From assembly GCF_040115645.1 (NCBI RefSeq), contig NW_027096058.1, positions 292,331-356,330 of the forward strand: DNA of 64,000 nt, read 5' to 3'. The translations under genes and the position numbers were made by a program. How positions within the stretch are numbered: position 1 is the stretch's first letter; each line of letters starts with the position of its first letter. Shown here piece after piece: positions 9,576 to 21,500 of the stretch. Under the pieces are notes generated by a model. That model was not told the origin of the DNA. It worked only from the letters and a program-made list of their open reading frames with translations, and did not search any database. Source of the stretch: Euwallacea fornicatus. Taxonomy: Eukaryota > Arthropoda > Insecta > Coleoptera > Curculionidae.

Positions 9576-12500
9576 ATGCGTGTTTTAGGAGCGGGAGTGA
9601 ATGTGGAGAGTGTAAATGGCACGATGGCGGTATTTAAGGAACTCAGATGTCTACAGATCAATCTGGACAGAAGGCGGGTTGCTACCGACTTGCTGTACCA
9701 GACGATCAGAGAACAGGACATTGATGTCGTTCTGGGGCAGGAGCCTAACCAAGCCCTGAAGAATGTCATCAGGGATAATGACGATGGAGCGTTCATTTGG
9801 CTTAAAAGCGGGATGAGAGCGAAGTCGATCCACAGGGACCGGGGGTTCGTGGCGGTGGAACTGGGCCGATTTACGCTGGTCTCGGTATACTTCTCGCCGA
9901 ATAAGACCACAGGTGAGTTCGAGGCCATGATTAATCGGTTAGATAATTTTGTAGGAGGCATGGACGGCAGGAGAGTCCTCATAGCTGGGGACTTCAATGC
10001 GAAATGCCAGATATTTGGTTCTGGCGTCAGGAATGCCTACGGGAGAGTCCTGGAGGAGTTCGTTGAAGCGAGAGAGCTCACCCCGCACAACAACGGGGGA
10101 GAGTGGACGTTCGGCAACAAGAATGGAAGATCTGTCATAGACGTAACTATGAGTGGCGCTATCGTAGCGCGCATGGTGAGTCAATGGCAGATCGAGCGGG
10201 ACGTGCTGAGTGGAAGTGGACACAGGTACATAACCTACAGAATTGTAGGGAATGGAACCGAAACTCTAGGAGTGAAAGATGAGAGAAATAAGAAAGGATG
10301 GATCGTGACCGAGAAAGGAATTGGTAAGTTGATTAAATACGTTAACGAGCGTGTTTTAGGGTGGGGCGGAACCGAACCTGACCAAATAGTCGAGGAAATT
10401 GGGGAAGCCTGCGACCAGTGCCTACTCAAGAAGAGTGCAAAAACAGGGGGCAAAAAGGCGGTCTACTGGTGGAACGAAACAGTAGGTACGCACAGGAAGG
10501 AATGTTTGCAGGCCAGACGAAGGATGACGAGGATAAAGGGAGCCAGAGAAACGAACGAGGAGAGAAGTGCAGCAGAAGACGAATATGGAAGAGCCAAGAA
10601 GATCCTCAAGGATTCCATTCGGAATGCCAAGAGGAACGCATGGAAAAAGCTGTGCGATGACTTGGAGACGAACGTCTGGGGTCTCGGCTACAGGATTGTG
10701 GCAGAGAAGCTCGGGCGCCTGAAACCGAGCCACTTGGCGGAGACCGACATGCTAAAGCGCGTGGACGAACTCTTCCCGAGAAAAGACAAAGTAAGATGGG
10801 ACAGAATTGTTGTAGGTGCCGAGGACGTGGAACGGGTCTCGGCAGAGGAGATTCGACAGGCGGCCAGGGAACTAGGGAGCCGAAAGGCCCCAGGGTTGGA
10901 CGGAATTCCCAATGAGGTCATTAAGACCTACCTTGAGATTAAGCCCCAAGGGATGGCAGACTGTGTCACGAACATCCTGGTGACAGGGCAATTCCCGAAA
11001 ATATGGAAGAGGGCCCGGTTAGTTCTGGCGGAGAAGCCGAAGAAAGACCCGACAGCGGAGGCGTCGTATCGTCCCATCTGTCTCATCGACGGGCTCGGGA
11101 AGGTCGCGGAGAAAGTGATCAAGACCAGGCTGATGGCGGAGGCCATTGAGCGTGGAATGATTGATCAAAACCAGTTCGGTTTCGTGAAGGGTAGGAGCAC
11201 TATCGACGCAATGCGGGCCGTAATGAAGGTCGTGGAGAGAATTAAGGAGACGAGAACCACTCATGCAGGATTGTGTGTGATGGTAACGATTGACGTTAAG
11301 AATGCGTTCAATTCTGCGCCATGGGATCTCATAGTTGAAACACTTAAGAGGTCCCAGGTTAGCAGCTATGTTGTAGGTGTGGTGCAATCGTACCTGGACG
11401 AAAGGACAGTGCAGCTGCCTAACGGGGATGTAAGGGAAATGTCGTGTGGGGTCCCGCAGGGGTCGGTGTTAGGCCCCGTATTGTGGAACCTCTATTACGA
11501 CGAGCTGCTGAAGCTGGATTATCCGAGGGGCGTCACACCAGTGGCGTACGCGGATGATCTGGCGCTGGTGGTTACTGCCGGGTGCAGAAACACACTGGAG
11601 TTGAGGACCAAGGAAGCCATGGAGATGGTCATTGACACATTCAGAGCTAAAGGGCTCTGTATGGCGTCCGAGAAGACCGAAATGGTGCTACTCGCTGGGA
11701 GACGTAAGCTCACTAATATGAGTTTAGTTGTAGATCGTTTCAGGTACGAGACGACTACAAGCATTAAATATCTGGGGGTATGGTTCGGCAAAGACGCGAG
11801 GTTCGTCGAACACGCTCGAAGGACTGCCGACAAAGTGGGAGGAATAATCCAAAAGCTGGAGGGCATCCTACCCAGAGTCAACGGCATGGGATTTGAGAGG
11901 AGAAGGGTGATGGTCATGGCGGCGTCGTCGGCGCTTCTGTATGCTGTGCCGGTGTGGCACGGAGTGTTGAGGACCAAGATGTGTAGGGCCGTCCTGGAGC
12001 GGGCAAACAGAAGGCTCGCGATCAGGGTGGCCTGCGCATACAGAACGGTCCCGTGCGCAGCGGTCTTGGCGCTGGCCAAGATTCCTCCCATCAGACTGCG
12101 AGTGGAAGAGAGGAGAATGGTGTGGGAGAGAGGTAAAGGTTTTAGGAGGGAGGCCGCAGAGAGAGTGATGAGTGAGTGGGAGAGTGAGTGGGGTGTGTAT
12201 GATGGATGGGTGAAGGTCTTCGTTCCGAGCATTAGACGATGGGTCGAATGCGAATGGACGAGGACCGGGTACGAACTAACGCAGGTGTTTACCGGACACG
12301 GAGTGTTCGGGAAATACTTGCACAAAATAAAGGTTGAAGAGAGTGACGGCTGCTGGTTCTGCGAGGAGCCAGGAGTTGCGGACTCCCCAGAGCACACAAT
12401 CTGGGGATGTCCGGAGTGGGAGACCGATCGGACTGAGGCCAGGGGGGCGGGGCTCAACCTGGACCGTGGAACGATCGGCGCTGAACTCGTAGAGAGTGAA

Positions 12501-12593
12501 TGTAAGTGGAGAGCGTTTGAGTGCATGGTCAAGAAGATCATGCGGAAGAAGATTGTGCGGGAACGGTACAGAAGAAGAAGGACGGACGCATAG
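9576..12593 (+). CDS. Retrotransposon ORF2, APE-like endonuclease and reverse transcriptase
   Basis: The product is 1005 aa, full length for the clade. The N-terminal endonuclease (about 22-225) shows N29, the QEP glutamate E56, Y105 in VYFSPN, GDFNA with D139 and N141, D189 in IDV, and H216 in GHRYI. The residue before H216 is G215, where APE enzymes usually have Asp (SDH). The reverse transcriptase (about 420-740) shows KAPGLDGIPNE, SYRPICLID, QFGFVKGRST, motif A IDVKNAF with D573, motif B GVPQGSVLGP, motif C YADD (658-661) and IKYLGVWFG. A C-terminal CX2CX10HX4C (C926, C929, H940, C945) is typical of R1-type elements. The enzyme should nick the target and prime reverse transcription there. 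The frame is -1 relative to ORF1 and is open back to 9501. ATG 9576 is the first in frame; the next is 9624. All reverse transcriptase catalytic residues are present. Confidence 0.95.
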   Translation: MRVLGAGVNVESVNGTMAVFKELRCLQINLDRRRVATDLLYQTIREQDIDVVLGQEPNQALKNVIRDNDDGAFIWLKSGMRAKSIHRDRGFVAVELGRFTLVSVYFSPNKTTGEFEAMINRLDNFVGGMDGRRVLIAGDFNAKCQIFGSGVRNAYGRVLEEFVEARELTPHNNGGEWTFGNKNGRSVIDVTMSGAIVARMVSQWQIERDVLSGSGHRYITYRIVGNGTETLGVKDERNKKGWIVTEKGIGKLIKYVNERVLGWGGTEPDQIVEEIGEACDQCLLKKSAKTGGKKAVYWWNETVGTHRKECLQARRRMTRIKGARETNEERSAAEDEYGRAKKILKDSIRNAKRNAWKKLCDDLETNVWGLGYRIVAEKLGRLKPSHLAETDMLKRVDELFPRKDKVRWDRIVVGAEDVERVSAEEIRQAARELGSRKAPGLDGIPNEVIKTYLEIKPQGMADCVTNILVTGQFPKIWKRARLVLAEKPKKDPTAEASYRPICLIDGLGKVAEKVIKTRLMAEAIERGMIDQNQFGFVKGRSTIDAMRAVMKVVERIKETRTTHAGLCVMVTIDVKNAFNSAPWDLIVETLKRSQVSSYVVGVVQSYLDERTVQLPNGDVREMSCGVPQGSVLGPVLWNLYYDELLKLDYPRGVTPVAYADDLALVVTAGCRNTLELRTKEAMEMVIDTFRAKGLCMASEKTEMVLLAGRRKLTNMSLVVDRFRYETTTSIKYLGVWFGKDARFVEHARRTADKVGGIIQKLEGILPRVNGMGFERRRVMVMAASSALLYAVPVWHGVLRTKMCRAVLERANRRLAIRVACAYRTVPCAAVLALAKIPPIRLRVEERRMVWERGKGFRREAAERVMSEWESEWGVYDGWVKVFVPSIRRWVECEWTRTGYELTQVFTGHGVFGKYLHKIKVEESDGCWFCEEPGVADSPEHTIWGCPEWETDRTEARGAGLNLDRGTIGAELVESECKWRAFECMVKKIMRKKIVRERYRRRRTDA

Positions 12594-12763
12594 CGAGAAG
12601 CTCTTACGACTTGGCGCCCCGAAGGAATGCCTACCAGGCGATACCGGGGCCATAAGAAGAGAGGGGGTGGTTTTAGTGGGTAGGCGGGCTCAGGCTCGAA
12701 TCCCACACTACCCGACCCCGAGCGGTCGGGTGTCTTTTTGAAGATTTCCACCTCCTCGGGCAC
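12594..12763 (+). other. Retrotransposon 3' UTR with conserved-looking stem-loop region
   Basis: This 170-nt untranslated region precedes the A tail. The strings TTTTAGTGGGTAG (12671-12683) and CCCACACTACCC (12702-12713) can pair through GTGGG/CCCAC or GGGTAG/CTACCC. From memory of the clade, a similar TAGTGGGTA...CCCAC arrangement recurs in 3' UTRs of R1/TRAS-type elements, where the 3' RNA is recognised by the reverse transcriptase. A second, mutually exclusive hairpin lies just downstream. GGCTCGAATCC at 12689-12699 resembles a tRNA T-arm/B-box string, but no cloverleaf can be drawn. Confidence 0.6.
12710..12731 (+). other. Perfect 8-bp hairpin in the retrotransposon 3' UTR
   Basis: ACCCGACC (12710-12717) pairs perfectly with GGTCGGGT (12724-12731) across a 6-nt loop, followed by GTCTTTTTG. 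Its 5' arm overlaps CTACCC, which can instead pair with GGGTAG upstream, so the two folds could exclude one another. It probably contributes to recognition of the element RNA by ORF2. That role is inferred from its position at the 3' end. Confidence 0.6.

Positions 12764-12792
<29 letters not shown>
12764..12792 (+). other. Poly(A) tail of the retrotransposon
   Basis: A run of 29 uninterrupted A follows CTCGGGCAC. The last two A may belong to the target-site duplication. A pure run of this length with no substitutions fits recent insertion by target-primed reverse transcription of a polyadenylated or A-tailed RNA. Confidence 0.92.
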
Positions 12793-12794
<2 letters not shown>

Positions 12795-12806
12795 AGGCTT
12801 CATTAT
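12791..12806 (+). repeat. Target-site duplication, right copy
   Basis: AAGAAGGCTTCATTAT is identical to 7140-7155 and is followed by ATCTAGGTGAG, the normal continuation of the interrupted monomer. The minimum unambiguous extent is 12793-12806. Confidence 0.93.
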
Positions 12807-15570
12807 ATCTAGGTGAGTTTTCTAGAAAACGAGTAATTTATGTGCTCAAGCACACATCTTTCGTGACTTTTCAAGATTTGAACCTCCGTAACTTCGGCAA
12901 ATGAGCTCCAACTACCTTCAAAATTTGACCACAGAATCACCTCGACGAACTCTTTAACATGACTAAGAAGGCTTCATAATATCTCGGTGAGTTTTCTAGA
13001 AAACGAGTAATTTATGGGCTCAAGCACACATCTTTCGTGACTTTTCAAGTTTTGAACCTCCGTAACTTCGTCAAATGAGCTCCAACTACCTTCAAAATTT
13101 GACCACAGAATCGCCTCTACGAGCTCTTTAACATGACAAATAAGGCTTCATTATAACTTGGTGAGTTTTCTAGAAAACGAGTAATTTATGTGCTCAAACA
13201 CACATCTTTCGTGACTTTTCAAGATTTGTACCTCCGTAACTTCGGCAAATAAGCTCCAACTACCTTCAAAAATTGACCACAGAATCGCCTCAACGAGCTC
13301 TTTAACATGACAAATAAGGCTTCATTGTATCTTGGTGAGTTTTTTAGAAAACTAGTAATTTATGTGCACAAACATACATCTTTCGTGACTTTTCAAGTTT
13401 TGAACCTCGGTAACTTCGGCAAATGGGCTCCAACTACCTTCAAAATTTTACCACAGAATCACCTCGACGAGCTCTTTAACACGACTAAGAAGGTTTCATT
13501 ATATCTTGGTGAGTTTTCTAGAAAACGAGTAATTTATGTGCTCAAACACACATCTTTCGTGACTTTTCAAGCTGTGAACCTCCGTAACTTCGGCAAATGA
13601 GCTCCAAATATCTTCACAATTTGACCACAGAATCACCTCAACGAGCTCTTTAACATGACAAATAATGCTTCATTATATCTTGGTGAATTTTCGAGAAAAC
13701 GAGTAATTTATGTGCTCAAACACACATCTATCGTGACTTTTCAAGATTTGAACCTTCGTAACTTCGGCAAATGAGTTGCAACTACCTTCACAAATTGACC
13801 ACAGAATCACCTCGACGAGCTTTTTAACATGACTAAGAAGGCTTCATAATATCTCGGTGAGCTTTCTAGAAAACGAGTAATTTATGGGCTCAAGCACACA
13901 TCTTTCGTGACTTTTCAAGTTTTGAACCTCCGTAACTTCGGCAAATGAGCTCCAACTACCTTCAAAATTTGACCACAGAATCATCTCAACGAGCTCTTTA
14001 ACATGACAAATAAGGCTTCATTGTATCTTGGTGAGTTTTTTAGAAAACTAGTAATTTATGTGCTCAAACACACATCTTTCGTGACTTTTCAAGTTTTGAA
14101 CCTCCGTAACTTCGGCAAATGAGCTCCAACTACCTTCAAAATTTTACCACAGAATCACCTCGACGAGCTCTTTAACGTGACAAATAAGGCTTCATTATAT
14201 CTTGGTGAGTTTTTTAGAAAACGAGTAATTTATGTGCTTAAACATACATCTTTCGTGACTTTTCAAGTTTTGAACCTCCGTAACTTCGGCAAATGTGCTC
14301 CAAATACCTTCAAAATTTGACCACAGAATCATCTCAACGAGCTCTTTAACACGACTAAGAAGGCTTCATTATATCTTGGTGAGTTTTCTAGAAAAATAGT
14401 AATTAATGTGCTCAAACACACATCTTTCGTGACTTTTCAAGATTTGAACCTCCGTAACTTCAGCAAATGAGCTCCAAATACCTTCAAAATTTTACCACAG
14501 AATCACCTCGACGAGCTATTTAACATGACTAAGAAGGCTTCATAATATCTCGGTGAGCTTTCTAGAAAACGAGTAATTTATGGGCTGAAACACACATTTT
14601 TCGTGACTTTTCAAGTTTTGAACCTCCGTAACATTGGCAAATGAGCTCCAAATACCTTCAAAATTTTACCACAGAATCACCTCGACGAGCTCTTTAACAT
14701 GACAAATAAGGCTTCATTATATCTTGGTGAGTTTTTTAGAAAACTAGTAATTTATGTGCTCAAACACACATCTTTCGTGACTTTTCAAGCTTTGAACCTC
14801 CGTAACTTCGGCAAATGAGCTCCAACTACCTTCAAAATTTGATCACAGAATCATCTCAACGAGCTCTTTAACACGACTAAGAAGGCATCATTATATCTTG
14901 GTGAGTTTTCTAGAAAACTAGTAATTTATGGGCTCAAGCACACATCTTTCGTGACTTTTCAAGCTTTGAACCTCCGTAACATCGGCAAATGTGCTTCAAA
15001 TTGCTTATAAATTTGATCATAGAGTCATCTCGTTTAGCTCTTCATCATGACTCATAACGCTTCACTATATCTAGGTGAGTTTTCTAAAAAACGACTAATT
15101 TATGTGCTCAAACACACATCTTTCGTGACTTTTCAAGCTTTGAACCTCCGTAACTTCGGCAAATGTGCTCCAAATACCTTCAAAATTTGACCACAGGATC
15201 ATCTCAACGAGCTCTTTAACGTGACAAATAAGGCTTCATTATATCTTGGTGAGTTCTAGAAAACGAGTAATTTATGTGCACAAACACACATCTTTCGTGA
15301 CTTTTCAAGATTTGAACCTCCGTAACTTCGGCAAATGAGCTCCAAATACCTTCAAAATTTTACCACAGAATCACCTCGACGAGCTATTTAACATGACTAA
15401 CAAGGCTTCATAATATCTCGGTGAGTTTTCTAGAAAACGAGTAATTTATGGGCTCAAGCACACATCTTTCGTGACTTTTCAAGCTTTGAACCTCCGTAAC
15501 TTCAGCAAATGAGCTCCAAGTACCTTCAAAATTTGACCACAGAATCATCTCAACGAGCTCTTTAACACGA

Positions 15571-18500
15571 CTAAGAAGGCTTCATAATATCTCGGTGAGT
15601 TTTCTAGAAAACGAGTAATTTATGTGCTCAAACACACATCATTCGTGACTTTTCAAGCTTTGAACCTCCGTAACTTCGGCAAATGAGCTCCAAATACCTT
15701 CAAAATTTTACCACAGAATCACCTCGACGAGCTCTTTAACGTGACAAATGAGGCTTCATTATATCTTGGTGAGTTTTCTAGAAAACTAGTAATTTATGGG
15801 CTCAAGCACACATCTTTCGTGACTTTTCAAGCTTTGAACCTCCGTAACATCGGCAAATGTGCTTCAAATTGCTTATAAATTTGATCATAGAGTCATTTCG
15901 TTTAGCTCTTCATCATGACTCATAACGCTTCACTATATCTCGGTGAGTTTTCTAGAAAACGAGTAATTTATGTGCTCAAACATACATCTTTCGTGACTTT
16001 TCAAGTTTTGAACCTCCGTAACTTCGGCAAGTGTGCTCCAAATACCTTCAAAATTTGGCCACAGAATCATCTCAACGAGCTCTTTAACACGACTAAGAAG
16101 GCTTCATTATATCTTGGTGAGTTTTCTAGAAAACTAGTAATTTATGTGCTCAAACACACATCTTTCGTGACTTTTCAAGATTTGAACCTCCGTAACTTCA
16201 GCAAATGAGCTCCAAATACCTTCAAAATTTTACCACAGAATCACCTCGACGAGCTATTTAACATGACTAAGAAGGCTTCATAATATCTCGGTGAGTTTTC
16301 TAGAAAACGAGTAATTTATGGGCTCAAGCACTCATCTTTCGTGACTTTTCAAGCTTTGAACCTCCGTAACTTCAGCAAATGAGCTCCAACTACCTTCAAA
16401 ATTTGACCACAGAATCATCTCAACGAGCTCTTTAACATGACAAATAAGGCTTCATTGTATCTTGGTGAGTTTTTTAGAAAACTAGTAATTTATGTGCTCA
16501 AACACACATCTTTCGTGACTTTTCAAGTTTTGAACCTCCGTAACTTCGGCAAATGAGCTCCAACTACCTTCAAAATTTTACCACAGAATCACCTCGACGA
16601 GCTCTTTAACGTGACAAATAAGGCTTCATTATATCTTGGTGAGTTTTTTAGAAAACGAGTAATTTATGTGCTTAAACATACATCTTTCGTGACTTTTCAA
16701 GTTTTGAACCTCCGTAACTTCGGCAAATGTGCTCCAAATACCTTCAAAATTTGACCACAGAATCATCTCAACGAGCTCTTTAACACGACTAAGAAGGCTT
16801 CATTATATCTTGGTGAGTTTTCTAGAAAAATAGTAATTAATGTGCTCAAACACACATCTTTCGTGACTTTTCAAGATTTGAACCTCCGTAACTTCAGCAA
16901 ATGAGCTCCAAATACCTTCAAAATTTTACCACAGAATCACCTCGACGAGCTATTTAACATGACTAAGAAGGCTTCATAATATCTCGGTGAGCTTTCTAGA
17001 AAACGAGTAATTTATGGGCTGAAACACACATTTTTCGTGACTTTTCAAGTTTTGAACCTCCGTAACATTGGCAAATGAGCTCCAAATACCTTCAAAATTT
17101 TACCACAGAATCACCTCGACGAGCTCTTTAACATGACAAATAAGGCTTCATTATATCTTGGTGAGTTTTTTAGAAAACTAGTAATTTATGGGCTCAAGCA
17201 CACATCTTTCGTGACTTTTCAAGATTTGAACCTCCGTAACTTCGGCAAATGAGCTCCAACTACCTTCAAAATTTGATCACAGAATCATCTCAACGAGCTC
17301 TTTAACACGACTAAGAAGGCATCATTATATCTTGGTGAGTTTTCTAGAAAACTAGTAATTTATGGGCTCAAGCACACATCTTTCGTGACTTTTCAAGCTT
17401 TGAACCTCCGTAACATCGGCAAATGTGCTTCAAATTGCTTATAAATTTGATCATAGAGTCATCTCGTTTAGCTCTTCATCATGACTCATAACGCTTCACT
17501 ATATCTAGGTGAGTTTTCTAAAAAACGACTAATTTATGTGCTCAAACACACATCTTTCGTGACTTTTCAAGCTTTGAACCTCCGTAACTTCGGCAAATGA
17601 GCTCCAAATACCTTCAAAATTTTACCACAGAATCACCTCGACGAGCTCTTTAACATGATAAATAAGGCTTCATTATATCTTGGTGAGTTCTAGAAAACGA
17701 GTAATTTATGTGCACAAACACACATCTTTTGTGACTTTTCAAGATTTGAACCTCCGTAACTTCGGCAAATGAGCTCCAAATACCTTCAAAATTTTACCAC
17801 AGAATCACCTCGACGAGCTCTTTAACATGATAAATAAGGCTTCATTGTATCTTGGTGAGTTTGTTAGAAAACTAGTAATTTATGTGCTCAAACACACATC
17901 TTTCGTGACTTTTCAAGATTTGAACCTCCGTAACTTCGGCAAATGTGCTTCAAATTGCTTAAAAAATTGATCATAGAATCATCTCGTTCAGCTCTTCATC
18001 ATGACTCATAAGGCTTCATTATATCTCGGTGAGTTTTCTAGAAAACGAGTAATTTATGTGCTCAAACATACATCTTTCGTGACTTTTCAAGTTTTGAACC
18101 TCCGTAACTTCGGCAAATGTGCTCCAAATACCTTCAAAATTTGACCACAGGATCATCTCAACGAGCTCTTTAACACGACTAAGAAGGCTTCATTATATGT
18201 TGGTGAGTTTTCTAGAAAACTAGTAATTTATGTGCTCAACCAAACATCATTCGTGACTTTTCAAGATTTGAACCTCCGTAACTTCAGCAAATGAGCTCCA
18301 AATACCTTCAACATTTTACCACAGAATCACCTCGACGAGCTATTTAACATGACTAAGAAGGCTTCATAATATCTCGGTGAGTTTTCTAGAAAACGAGTAA
18401 TTTATGGGCTCAAGCACTCATCTTTCGTGACTTTTCAAGTTTTGAACCTCCGTAACTTCGGCAAGTATGCTCCAAATACCTTCAAAATTTGGCCACAGAA

Positions 18501-21500
18501 TCATCTCAACGAGCTCTTTAACACGACTAAGAAGGCTTCATTATATCTTGGTGAGTTTTCTAGAAAACTAGTAATTTATGTGCTCAAACACACATCTTTC
18601 GTGACTTTTCAAGATTTGAACCTCCGTAACTTCAGCAAATGAGCTCCAAATACCTTCAAAATTTTACCACAGAATCACCTCGACGAGCTATTTAACATGA
18701 CTAAGAAGGCTTCATAATATCTCGGTGAGCTTTCTAGAAAACGAGTAATTTATGGGCTCAAGCACACATCTTTCGTGACTTTTCAAGTTTTGAACCTCCG
18801 TAACATTGGCAAATGAGCTCCAAATACCTTCAAAATTTTACCACAGAATCACCTCGACGAGCTCTTTAACACGACTAAGAAGGTTTCATTATATCTTGGT
18901 GAGTTTTCTAGAAAACGAGTAATTTATGGGCTCAAGCACTCATCTTTCGTGACTTTTCAAGCTTTGAACCTCCGTAACTTCAGCAAATGAGCTGAAACTA
19001 CCTTCAAAATTTGACCACAGAGTCACCTCGACGAGCTCTTTAACATGACTAAGAAGGCTTCATAATATCTCGGTGAGTTTTCTAGAAAACGAGTAATTTA
19101 TGTGCTCAAACACACATCATTCGTGACTTTTCAAGCTTTGAACCTCCGTAACTTCGGCAAATGAGCTCCAAATACCTTCAAAATTTTACCACAGAATCAC
19201 CTCGACGAGCTCTTTAACGTGACAAATGAGGCTTCATTATATCTTGGTGAGTTTTCTAGAAAACTAGTAATTTATGGGCTCAAGCACACATCTTTCGTGA
19301 CTTTTCAAGCTTTGAACCTCCGTAACATCGGCAAATGTGCTTCAAATTGCTTATAAATTTGATCATAGAGTCATTTCGTTTAGCTCTTCATCATGACTCA
19401 TAACGCTTCACTATATCTCGGTGAGTTTTCTAGAAAACGAGTAATTTATGTGCTCAAACATACATCTTTCGTGACTTTTCAAGTTTTGAACCTCCGTAAC
19501 TTCGGCAAGTGTGCTCCAAATACCTTCAAAATTTGGCCACAGAATCATCTCAACGAGCTCTTTAACACGACTAAGAAGGCTTCATTATATCTTGGTGAGT
19601 TTTCTAGAAAACTAGTAATTTATGTGCTCAAACACACATCTTTCGTGACTTTTCAAGATTTGAACCTCCGTAACTTCAGCAAATGAGCTCCAAATACCTT
19701 CAAAATTTTACCACAGAATCACCTCGACGAGCTATTTAACATGACTAAGAAGGCTTCATAATATCTCGGTGAGTTTTCTAGAAAACGAGTAATTTATGGG
19801 CTCAAGCACTCATCTTTCGTGACTTTTCAAGCTTTGAACCTCCGTAACTTCAGCAAATGAGCTCCAACTACCTTCAAAATTTGACCACAGAATCATCTCA
19901 ACGAGCTCTTTAACATGACAAATAAGGCTTCATTGTATCTTGGTGAGTTTTTTAGAAAACTAGTAATTTATGTGCTCAAACACACATCTTTCGTGACTTT
20001 TCAAGTTTTGAACCTCCGTAACTTCGGCAAATGAGCTCCAACTACCTTCAAAATTTTACCACAGAATCACCTCGACGAGCTCTTTAACGTGACAAATAAG
20101 GCTTCATTATATCTTGGTGAGTTTTTTAGAAAACGAGTAATTTATGTGCTTAAACATACATCTTTCGTGACTTTTCAAGATTTGAACCTCCGTAACTTCG
20201 GCAAATGTGCTCCAAATACCTTCAAAATTTGACCACAGAATCATCTCAACGAGCTCTTTAACACGACTAAGAAGGCTTCATTATATCTTGGTGAGTTTTC
20301 TAGAAAAATAGTAATTAATGTGCTCAAACACACATCTTTCGTGACTTTTCAAGATTTGAACCTCCGTAACTTCAGCAAATGAGCTCCAAATACCTTCAAA
20401 ATTTTACCACAGAATCACCTCGACGAGCTATTTAACATGACTAAGAAGGCTTCATAATATCTCGGTGAGCTTTCTAGAAAACGAGTAATTTATGGGCTGA
20501 AACACACATTTTTCGTGACTTTTCAAGTTTTGAACCTCCGTAACATTGGCAAATGAGCTCCAAATACCTTCAAAATTTTACCACAGAATCACCTCGACGA
20601 ACTCTTTAACATGACAAATAAGGCTTCATTATATCTTGGTGAGTTTTTTAGAAAACTAGTAATTTATGGGCTCAAGCACACATCTTTCGTGACTTTTCAA
20701 GATTTGAACCTCCGTAACTTCGGCAAATGAGCTCCAACTACCTTCAAAATTTGATCACAGAATCATCTCAACGAGCTCTTTAACACGACTAAGAAGGCAT
20801 CATTATATCTTGGTGAGTTTTCTAGAAAACTAGTAATTTATGGGCTCAAGCACACATCTTTCGTGACTTTTCAAGCTTTGAACCTCCGTAACATCGGCAA
20901 ATGTGCTTCAAATTGCTTATAAATTTGATCATAGAGTCATCTCGTTTAGCTCTTCATCATGACTCATAACGCTTCACTATATCTAGGTGAGTTTTCTAAA
21001 AAACGACTAATTTATGTGCTCAAACACACATCTTTCGTGACTTTTCAAGCTTTGAACCTCCGTAACTTCGGCAAATGAGCTCCAAATACCTTCAAAATTT
21101 TACCACAGAATCACCTCGACGAGCTCTTTAACATGATAAATAAGGCTTCATTATATCTTGGTGAGTTCTAGAAAACGAGTAATTTATGTGCACAAACACA
21201 CATCTTTTGTGACTTTTCAAGATTTGAACCTCCGTAACTTCGGCAAATGAGCTCCAAATACCTTCAAAATTTTACCACAGAATCACCTCGACGAGCTCTT
21301 TAACATGATAAATAAGGCTTCATTGTATCTTGGTGAGTTTGTTAGAAAACTAGTAATTTATGTGCTCAAACACACATCTTTCGTGACTTTTCAAGATTTG
21401 AACCTCCGTAACTTCGGCAAATGTGCTTCAAATTGCTTAAAAAATTGATCATAGAATCATCTCGTTCAGCTCTTCATCATGACTCATAAGGCTTCATTAT

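Larger units (their letters stand above)
7156..12792 (+). mobile_element. Apparently full-length non-LTR retrotransposon, R1 clade, inserted in satellite A
   Basis: The element is about 5.6 kb, visibly richer in G and C than its surroundings, and bounded by a 14-16 bp target-site duplication. In order it has a 5' UTR of about 390 nt, ORF1 (gag-like, three CCHC knuckles), a 26-nt gap, ORF2 (APE-like endonuclease, reverse transcriptase, C-terminal CCHC), a 170-nt 3' UTR with strong hairpin potential, and 29 consecutive A. There are no long terminal repeats. Two-ORF architecture, the RRRVATDLL-type start of the endonuclease and the CCHC at the ORF2 end are typical of the R1 clade (R1, TRAS, SART, Waldo and relatives); the exact family is not determined. 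Both ORFs are intact, so the copy may be mobilisation-competent. Completeness of the 5' end is inferred from the UTR length and the sharp duplication boundary, and would need other copies to confirm. Confidence 0.96.

Noticed and set aside
12689..12699. tRNA-like GGCTCGAATCC string in the 3' UTR
   Set aside because: It resembles a T-arm/B box, but no A box, anticodon arm or acceptor stem can be drawn. It sits inside the R1-type 3' UTR stem region.
11519..12763. Long minus-strand open frame (414 codons) and other minus-strand frames within 7456-12763
   Set aside because: They are antisense shadows of ORF1 and ORF2. No motif was recognised, and the sense frames have complete conserved domains.
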